Part shown: positions 56,556 to 64,000 of the stretch, in pieces
Position numbering within the stretch: position 1 is the first letter of the stretch
Layout: each line of letters begins with the position of its first letter
Source: Arenicola marina
Taxonomy: Eukaryota; Annelida; Polychaeta; Arenicolidae
NCBI GenBank assembly: GCA_964019135.1
Contig: OZ025255.1
Span: 21,677,708 to 21,741,707, forward strand
Length of the DNA stretch: 64,000 bases
Direction: 5' to 3'
The notes under the pieces: generated by a model
What the model was told of the DNA's origin: nothing
What the model saw: only the letters and a program-made list of their open reading frames with translations
The model's database searches: none
Made by a program: the position numbers and the translations under genes

Positions 56556-59500
56556 CTGCAAGGCGGGAAAAGGCCATGTGTATAAAATAGACGAGTCAAC
56601 GTTAAACATTTAACATTTGATAAAAAATATTACACGTATTGCACAACATGTATGACATGGTCTACAAACGGAGATGTAATAAACATCACATCAATATAAG
56701 GGGAATGGAAGGGGTAGTTGGCGACACGCGACACAGGCATATTTGAAAAACCGACATTCGACATTGAGAATTTTGAAAAATCGACACTGGACACTGGACC
56801 CCCTCTTCCAGACCCCTAATATAATCATCACAATAGCTTAAGTTATAAAATTGATATCATCCTAGAGGGCATCTTTCAAGGTTCAGGTTATACGGGTCGG
56901 CAGAGAGGGAGAGGGAGGGTGGAGCGGTTTGTTTTACATTCCATGCAGAAGACCACTGACCCCTGTCCTTGTCAGAGAAAAGCCCGAAGCTGGCGCCGAT
57001 ACAGGTGTAACTGCCGTACGTGTTGATGCAGAGGTCAGAGGGACGCAGACAGGCCAGGCCGACTGACTCACATTCGTCGATGTCTGGCGCGGAGGGTAAA
57101 ACAAACGTATCATATTCAGTGTTTAGTAGCACGCCCCCATTCTTCTGCCTTAAATCGGTCATTTTATTACTGACAACACCCGGGAGCTATTTCGCAGCGG
57201 TACGGTACGGTAGTCACACAGTAATGTTTGCCGGCACAGCCTCGCTTTGGCGTCAATATGGCGATTCCGTAAATAAGGCCAATGGTAAAGAAGCCGTATC
57301 TATGTGGTCACGACCGGGTTACGATGGTTGTTTATACGTAGGCCTAGACTTTCGCATTTCGCTTCAGAATTTTTGTACAACTTAGTCATTCCGTTTAGAC
57401 CACAAATTGCGGCATAATTTCTAAAAATAAGAGTCACATTTCTAGGCGCTTGAAGACCATTGACCCCGCTCGATTCAGAAAAAGAATATTGTTCTGGATT
57501 AATCAAAACAGCGTTTAAAATCGTCGGTTATGACATTATCTAGCATAGTGAGTTTAAACAATACTGCAACTAATGTCAAAATACGAATTTGATGAGGCTA
57601 GACTTATTGTAAATTTCGCATAAGGATATTTCTTATGGTAAAATTTCAACCCGTGTTATGCACTAGTTCACTTTTGGCGGAAGATCGAGTTTGAGCCTCC
57701 GTCCTACCGAGACAACTTCGACGGTCTTCCTGTAGAGCGAAGCCGCTATAGCAATCGCAGCGGAAGCTCCCCACACTGTTGTGGCAGCTCTGACTGCATG
57801 GCAAGTACTCGCCACACTCATCGATGTCTGAAAACGAAGGACAGGACAGAGACAATGATACGTGCATCGGCCAAAATCAGACTAGTTATCCGGTTTGCAG
57901 GGGCCATTTTTAAATTTAGTTTTAACATTTGAACTATTTTCCTACATATAAATACGTAGATCTATATATGATAATCTGGTATTTTCGGTTTACAATTTGA
58001 ACCATTATTCCTTCAAATATATGGTTTTAACCTAACATGTAATAGCCCAGATGCATCTACGTTAGTGCGATTAACCCATTAACAGTGCATGTACAAGACA
58101 AATTGAAGGAGCAAAGTACCTGTACAAGTCCTGCCGTTAGTTTGAAGACGGTAGCCATGGTAGCATTCACATTCGTAACCCAGCAACGTGTTAATGCACA
58201 CGTGATCACATCTGTGCTCAGTGGCGCACTCGTCTACATCTGGTCGCGACAAACATAAACAAATACATCATCGTTAAAGTAGTTACTATAGTAAGTACGT
58301 TTTTGGCAGATATATATATTAGATATGTTTTCTCCATTATCTCAGACTCCTCGAGGTTGAGGATATTACCCCCCAGCTCCCCTTATTCCTGAACTGTGAC
58401 TATCATTTGTAGCACAATAACAGTTGTGCCATAGATACCACCCCCCCCCCCCCCTCTCCCGAAGCCGGCACCAGTACCAGTGTAGTTCAATGAATAAATG
58501 TCATCAGACGCCCCCCCACCCCCCACCCCACCACCCACCCTAGATATCAAATAGTCCGTCCCTTAAGATCCATCTTAATATCCAAAAGCCACTGAGGAAG
58601 GCAATAAAAAGAGAAAATAAGCCATTCCTCACCTAATCAGGCACAGAAGGTACCCTAAAAGTGAAAAAGCGACGACCCAGAATAATTTCTGGCTCATGGT
58701 GGCTCCAAAATAGAAACGAATTAAGCATGGAGGAGTTTAAATCACATTCCACTATTTTATCATGTTTTACAATGATATCACTACCACCTTAAGTAGAGAC
58801 AGAGGGGTGAGCTTACCTAGTGGTAGAGTGCCGGTCGCTCCAACAAAACCTGTTGAGAGGACGTAATTATAAATTATTTGTTTCGTTTTCACTGCTGAAA
58901 GGCAGGGTTGCATGTAGCAGAATGGTAGGCTAGGCCGACACATCATTTAATAAAGACCTTTAATGGCTATCGCTTTAAACATGGAAATACTACATGGCGG
59001 TGACCACTGATCCGCCACTATTTATTCTGGCACTGACTTGGCTGCGGCCCATATTGTGACACCAGGTCTGGGATACACCCATCTCGCACCCCGCGACCGG
59101 GTACTTTCTGCAAACGTTCGATTTGCCACCTCTCAGGGTAGAATTTGAGCAAGGTTCGTAATGGGATAGGCATATGATATTGCTTCTCGTGTGCCAGATG
59201 GGTTGATCTCAACGCAAATCTCATATGCTACCCTCGCATAAAGGTTCGGACAGGATATATGGGAGTCTTGTGGTGAAATAAACCCATCTCGCACTCGAAC
59301 CAATGCCGCATATGCATATCACCAACGACAGTAACATATATCGCGACCATCTAAAACATGCCTTTGCCCTATCCGGAGGGTACGTGTGTTGGGGCCGAAA
59401 ACGTCTGACTGCCCCAAAACTCCTACATAGCTAGGAACAAACTAACAGTTACATTTGACGTTTCAATCCCACACAATCTGTCGATATGACACCGCGATAC

Positions 59501-62500
59501 GCTCGTTCTGCAGCGACGTACAAACAACATTGAGTTTTCATGAGAAACTGGTGGGGGTGTGGGCGGAGGGCGGACGGATGAGCTCTTAGTGTCGGGGCGG
59601 TCAAAGAATTTATAGAATACTTGTAAGTTCTTTGGGGCGGTGCCCAGCAAGGTATGGAAAAAGCGTTAGCGGTATAGGGGGTCGGGTATAGGGCTATACA
59701 GTTCTCGCGATAGGGCCGCGAGACTTCAGTTTTGGAGACAAACAAACACACGTGCTCCATGTTGAAGTATAGGCAGCTATAAGTCAATTTCATTCCAGGT
59801 TTATTCTAAAGACTATGAGTGCCATTTCACTAAACATAGCTATGATAGGTATACGTTAAAATATTCGGAGGCGATAAAGCGCAGAACTTTGGGAATATAG
59901 AAGGAAAAATCCGTCTTCAAAACACTCGAAAGCTAAAAAATAGCGTTCTGAATTTGGTCCTGCACCTGGGCTTTCGCGAGTTCTCCAAACAGCGAGTGAC
60001 GTCACAGAGTTCCACGTGCCTCCGCGGTAACAAAAATGGCGAGAGCAAGCGATCGACTTAACCATTCCGCTGTCAAAATGTGCACTGCATGGAGTAACAA
60101 CACACAGATGCATCATTAAACCACATGGTAAAGGTAAAATAAGAGCAGTTGGGTGTTTTCGTATCACTTTTGGAACACGAAAAGACCAAGCTTGATAATT
60201 TTTTGTAAGTTTTCTGTTTGAAGCGTTGCGCCAACGTTGTCACCGCGGAGAATCTATGTGACGTCATAATGCCTCGTTTTTGTATGATATACAAAAAAAC
60301 GTTAGTTTCTCAGCCGTGTTGTCCCGTCGTAAAAAATGTTCGTCATTGTGATGGCGCAAATAAAAAATATGTCGTCTATCCGTTTTGTGCAGCTATATTT
60401 CTTAAATATTCTTATTCATATCGCTAGGCCTTCCGCAATGGACCCACCCCTCGGCGCCTGGCTCTTGCGCAGATAGTCTGGTTCATAGTCTCTCTCTTTG
60501 CGTAACATACACGTCATGCCTACGTCACAGATAGTCAGGGTACCAGTGTGTGCAGTGATTCTAAACTCGTTCCAAACACGTGATTCGTTTGTTTGTCCCC
60601 AAAATGAGTAAACCGGAAGTCTAGGCGAACGAGACTTTATAGCCCTATAGCATTGGCCTCTTTGCTCTTTATGGGACTTGTCACACCCCTCCGGACCTAG
60701 ATCGACCAACTGAAACAATACTTATGCGAAATTGGGAGGGTATGGAACAGATCTGGGGATATATTGATTCTTTGATGCCTGTTTTGTGCTTGGACAAAAA
60801 TCGATATGTAACTGTGCATTATGTTATAGGTGTGAAAGTCATGATCCTGGCCCGTTTTGGGCAGTCGGACGTTTTCGGCTCTCACAGACGTGGAGGATAT
60901 ATATTAACCCCTGTCTCGGGAGAAGAATTTATATCCCGCTGGTCGGCGGCCGTAGTATGGTTTCTAGTCCTTCATATCAAAACAGGCGTTGTATAGTGGG
61001 ATAAACATGTAAAATTACTTAAATTAATGCTTTCATATGTGAAGGCATAAGATCCTACCTCTAGGTCCCTGGACTCCCGTGGCTCCGATTTGACCTGCGT
61101 TGGTAACGTATGTAGAAACAGTTATGCTACAAAATACCGCTGGCTACATTTAACTTGGGAGGTAATTTATAGTGAATTTGGTATAAATGCTGTGTTAGTA
61201 ACTAGAATATTATGTTGTTTCATACATTATTATTTCCTGTCATATTACAATTCTTCTCTTTGTCAGTTTATCAATAATTATATAAATTAAAATTAAAGTT
61301 TAAGTTTATAAATTAATCGTGGATCCACGAAGGGGGTGAGAATATTGTATCGTCATACAAATATTACACACGTTGTGCGCATGTCCCTATGTGCGCGTGT
61401 TTTAGGGTATTCTCCAGCGTTTTTGTTTGTAATAATGCAAAATATAGTCAGCGTGAAAGAATATACACACACCTTAAAGCCAAGACATGCATTGTCATAA
61501 CGTACCCGTGTGTCCCGTGCCGCCTGTAGCTCCGGTACGCCCCGTGCCCCCGCCCCTCCCCTCAGGCCCGGGTTCGCCCGTCAAGCCAGTAGCTCCGTGC
61601 CGGCCGCTCGGCCCCGTGGACCCGGTCGCCCCCGTCACCCCGCGGGGTCCGCCCCGCCCGGTGGCCCCAGTGGCTCCTGTGCGGCCCGTGGTCCCCGTGG
61701 CGCCAGCCCCTCCCCTGGGGCCAGAGGAACCCGTGGCGCCCGCCTGGCCGCGGGGGCCGGAGACCCCTGTAGAACCAGTCGCGCCCGTTCGACCAGTGGC
61801 TCCACTGATACCTGTTGGAATAACAAGGGCAAATATAAACACTGGGACGCTATGATCCATTTGTCTTTCGCTATCAAAAAGTAAGGGCAACTGATCAACC
61901 CAACGGATCCCACACAATATTCCGGGCTGTAATATCCACCACGATTATAACATTAAATAACACAAATATCGCATTAAATTAAACATCTATCACATTAAAT
62001 AAAACATTGATCACATTATAAAAAACATTAATCACATTAAATAAAACCTCTATCACATTAAATAAAACATATATCACATAAAATCTAACATCTATAACAT
62101 TAAATCCCACGTCTATCACATGAAATAAAGCATCTATAACAGCTTTAACGTGAAATAACAAATCGCCAAGACTAAAGCTACAACGGTGAGATTTTGCTGG
62201 CATTAAACATAACCGGATGCATAGCAAAGACGTTCTCAATATCCTTCCGCGGCCTGCCTACCATCGTTACCTATAATACAGTAATATCAACAACTCCTAA
62301 TTCTACTCAGCTTGGAAGCTGCTATATACGCACCAATCCCCCGATCTCCCTTCGCGCCTCGCTTCCCGTTCTGGCCCGTCGCTCCGCTACGGCCGGAGGG
62401 TCCCGACGGACCCCGCCCCCCTGTAGCCCCCGTCGTCCCTGGATACCCCACTCTGCCGGTGGCACCAGTGGCTCCCGACCGCCCCGTGTCGCCGGGGAGA

Positions 62501-63584
62501 CCGGAGGGTCCTCGCCCCCCGGTGGCCCCCGAGGATCCCGTGCGGCCTCTGGCTCCCGTCAACCCCTGGCTGCCACGTGCGCCAGTCCGTCCCGCCGTGC
62601 CTGTGGACGGAAGAAAGCCAGGCGGTCTATACGCGCACGTTATGATACCGGTATTTAAACCAGTAAAGACGGGGTTTCATGTTGTTGAAAGTAAAGAAAT
62701 CATATTTGTGGACGATAAAGTCCTTGAGACTCGTTCCCAGAAGGTTACTTCAAGTTTCTTCAGACGAAGTAGCATTTTAAGTTTCTTTCTCAAGGAAATA
62801 ATACATGAAACCATTAACAAACAAGATTGCCGCATGGTGTATTAATCCATTGTATCTGTGGATACATATACACACATGTAGATACATATACACACATGTG
62901 AATACATATACACACATGTGAATACATATACACACATGGATACATATACACAGATGTGGATACATATAGACACGTAAATACATATACACATGTGGAATCC
63001 ACGTCCACATCCACATTGTGGATACGCATAGACCTGTGGCGGATTTCACGAACGTAGTTTAGCCGACTACGGGGCTTAGTCGACTAAAGTTACCATGTAA
63101 AAGATGGGCGATTTTAGTCGACTAAACCCCGTAGCCGGCTAAACTATGTACGTGAAATAGGCCACTGTACGCATAGACCTCTGACCTGTGAATGTGAATA
63201 GACATGTGAATACATATACACGTGAATATATAAATACATAGAAACATCTACAGCTACATATAAAAAGGATACAGCTACACATGGGCATGCTACGCTGTGA
63301 TGTACCTGTTGGCCCTGGTGGGCCGGAGGGTCCCGTGCCCCCCGTGGCGCCGCTCCCCCCTCGCGCCCCCCTCTCCCCCGCGCTGCCTGTGGCGCCCGTG
63401 TCACCCCTCCGCCCGGGGGAGCCTGCGCGACCCTCGGGACCGGCCCGACCCGTGTCTCCGGAGAGTCCGGTGGATCCAGTACGCCCAGCTGATCCGGACG
63501 CCCCGAGGTCGCCCTTGGATCCCCGAAATCCTGTGGATCCGGAGAGTCCGCGCGGTCCGGGGCGCCCCGTGGGACCGGTTAATC
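55987..63584 (-). CDS. collagen-like / cbEGF / transmembrane protein gene (3' part)
   Basis: At least nine exons on the minus strand: 63306-63584, 62334-62600, 61506-61811, 61059-61094, 58817-58849, 58120-58239, 57708-57827, 56961-57083 and 55987-56555. Every internal exon has phase 1 at both ends and usable GT/AG borders, and the frame runs through all of them. The protein order is three large collagen Gly-X-Y segments, two tiny Gly-X-Y exons, three calcium-binding EGF domains, an N-glycosylated stalk, one transmembrane helix and a Pro/Cys-rich tail. The likely role is a cell-surface adhesion or matrix receptor, inferred from domains. The signal peptide and any upstream domains lie beyond the window. 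This order differs from CCBE1 (EGF then collagen, secreted), so no gene symbol is given. Confidence 0.8.
56961..57083 (-). CDS. cbEGF exon 3 (incomplete cysteine set)
   Basis: The 123-bp exon, phase 1-1, begins [12 protein letters not shown] and contains [10 protein letters not shown], the calcium-binding EGF signature with the hydroxylatable Asn. After the fourth cysteine the usual Cys-x-Cys and the sixth cysteine are missing ([14 protein letters not shown]). The donor AGGG|GTCAGT is weaker than those of the other EGF exons, and a different donor might exist. Confidence 0.65.
57708..57827 (-). CDS. cbEGF exon 2
   Basis: The exon is 120 bp, phase 1-1. It begins [15 protein letters not shown], continues [15 protein letters not shown] and ends QEDRRSCL, giving all six cysteines and the D-x-D-E calcium ligands. 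Acceptor ACGAAG...TTTTCAG-type and donor CTCG|GTAGGA are good. Confidence 0.85.
58120..58239 (-). CDS. cbEGF exon 1
   Basis: The exon is 120 bp, phase 1-1. It begins [15 protein letters not shown], continues [15 protein letters not shown] and ends TNGRTCT, with six cysteines and calcium-binding residues. Acceptor GTCGCGACCAG and donor ACAG|GTACTT. Confidence 0.85.
58817..58849 (-). CDS. 33-bp collagen-like micro-exon
   Basis: After ACGTCCTCTCAACAG the exon encodes [11 protein letters not shown] and ends CTAG|GTAAGC, an excellent donor. Phase 1 at both ends lets it join the 36-bp collagen exon to the first EGF exon in frame. The last residues leave the Gly-X-Y pattern, as expected at the collagen/EGF boundary. 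Confidence 0.6.
   Translation of the reverse strand, partial: VLLERPALYH
58850..61058. other. intron of the collagen/EGF gene
   Basis: The intron contains the 957-bp MITE at 59690-60646. No other collagen or EGF exon was recognised, although small exons could be missed. Confidence 0.5.
59690..60646. mobile_element. MITE with AGGGCTATA ends, intronic
   Basis: It has the same family ends as 28233-29191 in opposite orientation, 957 bp, with AT flanking both ends. The body is colinear with the copies in the 45-bp arrays, including CACGTGCTCCATGTTGAAG, GTGACGTCACAGAGTTCCAC and AAACCACATGG blocks. No transposase was seen. Confidence 0.82.
61059..61094 (-). CDS. 36-bp collagen micro-exon
   Basis: After CGTTACCAACGCAG the exon encodes [12 protein letters not shown], four Gly-X-Y triplets, and ends TAGAG|GTAGGA. 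Phase 1 at both ends. Collagen exons in multiples of nine bases are a family hallmark, which supports the call despite the small size. Confidence 0.75.
61506..61811 (-). CDS. collagen Gly-X-Y exon, 306 bp
   Basis: Thirty-four uninterrupted Gly-X-Y triplets begin [16 protein letters not shown] and end GATGGTGHT. The exon is rich in GAT and GRT triplets with few prolines at Y. The acceptor is TTGTTATTCCAACAG and the donor ACGG|GTACGT, phase 1-1. Low hydroxyproline potential with many Thr is reminiscent of short invertebrate or collectin-like collagens; this is a comparison only. Confidence 0.88.
61970..62145. repeat. intronic AT-rich minisatellite, about 23-bp unit
   Basis: About seven copies of ATCACATTAAATAAAACATCT with mutations lie in the intron between two collagen exons. 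Confidence 0.75.
62334..62600 (-). CDS. collagen Gly-X-Y exon, 267 bp
   Basis: The exon encodes a Gly-X-Y run from [13 protein letters not shown] through [17 protein letters not shown]. The acceptor is TTTCTTCCGTCCACAG and the donor ATTG|GTGCGT, phase 1-1. The length is a multiple of three but not of nine, so the joint with the next exon leaves a one-residue interruption (GDR-GI-GIS). Confidence 0.85.
62860..63020. repeat. intronic 21-bp minisatellite
   Basis: Tandem units of the type GATACATATACACACATGTG, about seven or eight copies with decay at the right end. Confidence 0.8.
63034..63167. mobile_element. near-perfect hairpin MITE, 134 bp
   Basis: Two arms of roughly 50 bp (ATTTCACGAACGTAGTTTAG, then CCGACTACGGGGC and TTAGTCGACTAAA) are reverse complements around a short loop near 63100. 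It is flanked by TACGCATAGAC at 63023-63033 and 63168-63178. That is an apparent 11-bp duplication, but the flank belongs to the minisatellite, so repeat units could mimic it. Confidence 0.75.
63306..63584 (-). CDS. collagen Gly-X-Y exon, 279 bp, with an RGD
   Basis: Thirty-one Gly-X-Y triplets begin [16 protein letters not shown] and end [21 protein letters not shown] contains an RGD tripeptide, which in triple-helical collagen is usually cryptic. The acceptor is GTTTGTGTTACAG and the donor CAACAG|GTACAT, phase 1-1. It is the most upstream exon recognised. Confidence 0.87.
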
Positions 63585-64000
63585 CTGTAACACAAACGAC
63601 GCGTAGCGGACGATTCAGGATTGAGACTGATACACGGACAGGGGGCACTCAAATCTATCGCGTAAGCGGAACGCCCTCTGCCGGGAGGTCGAGACAGAGA
63701 GTTTCGTACTGATTATTCACCGAGAGACTGTTTCTGGGCATGTGATGTTTGATCACGTGGGCATCGGAATGAGACTATTGCGGATGTTAATATAAATATG
63801 GATATTACACATGAATGACCACCAAATGTTACTTTTGAAACGCGATTATTTCAAATATCAAATGCATTATCAATGTGACCAATGGGCATGTGACGATTGT
63901 AAACGCGTCTATTGGGGACGCCATGACAATAACGTGAATATAGCGATACACTGCGAGATAAGGTAAATGCAAATATTTAAAAAATATTCTGCAACGGTTC
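63585..64000. other. intron or upstream sequence at the window edge
   Basis: No exon was recognised. The preceding exons of the collagen/EGF gene should lie beyond 64000. Confidence 0.4.

Noticed and set aside
61487-61855. Proline-rich plus-strand frames opposite the collagen exons
   Set aside because: They are the complement of Gly-X-Y codons. The minus strand has the proper triplet pattern and splice sites.

Overview
This is eukaryotic, animal-like, intron-rich genomic DNA. The evidence is spliced exons with GT/AG borders, calcium-binding EGF and collagen-like exons all in phase 1, a 5'-truncated LINE, many short inverted-repeat (MITE-like) elements, and abundant minisatellites with long G/C homopolymers. 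The style fits an invertebrate deuterostome such as a lancelet. That is an inference from architecture and no marker in the window proves the species.

Layout. 1-1,900: sparse sequence with short tandem repeats and one minus-strand exon carrying a C2H2-like zinc finger. 1,920-5,300: a 167-bp satellite split by a 5'-truncated LINE (3,852-5,214) with a 12-bp target duplication. 4,282-51,696: three head-to-tail copies of a segmental duplication (about 16.4, 14.6 and 16.4 kb) with identical junctions at 20,651 and 35,249. Each copy carries, in order, the end of the LINE, a 59-bp satellite interrupted by a 730-bp Mutator-like MITE, a SINE-like tRNA-related stretch, a small hAT-type MITE, a CpG-rich promoter-like block, a 12-bp CpG-dense minisatellite, a 45-bp minisatellite, a 60-bp G-rich minisatellite, a TATA box, and a small proline-rich, PPxY-bearing, tail-anchored membrane protein gene with a poly(A) signal and a cluster of C-rich hAT MITEs. 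Copies 2 and 3 are almost identical even inside the minisatellites. Copy 1 differs by a 3.3-kb inverted-repeat insertion, by lacking a 959-bp MITE, and by array lengths. Copy 3 carries a private 1.9-kb replacement.

51,673-55,600: a roughly 2-kb inverted-repeat element enclosing an LTR-like relic, then a 0.5-kb MITE and gene-poor DNA. 55,987-63,584 (minus strand): the 3' part of a multi-exon gene encoding collagen Gly-X-Y segments, three cbEGF domains, an N-glycosylated stalk, one transmembrane helix and a cytoplasmic tail. Every recognised internal exon is phase 1-1, including micro-exons of 36 and 33 bp. Its terminal exon holds a tandem duplication that replaces the original C terminus.

The main biology is recent, possibly ongoing, tandem amplification of a tail-anchored gene together with its repeat-loaded upstream region, and an exon-shuffled collagen/EGF membrane protein. 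No prokaryotic features, rRNA, intact tRNA or CRISPR array were seen.
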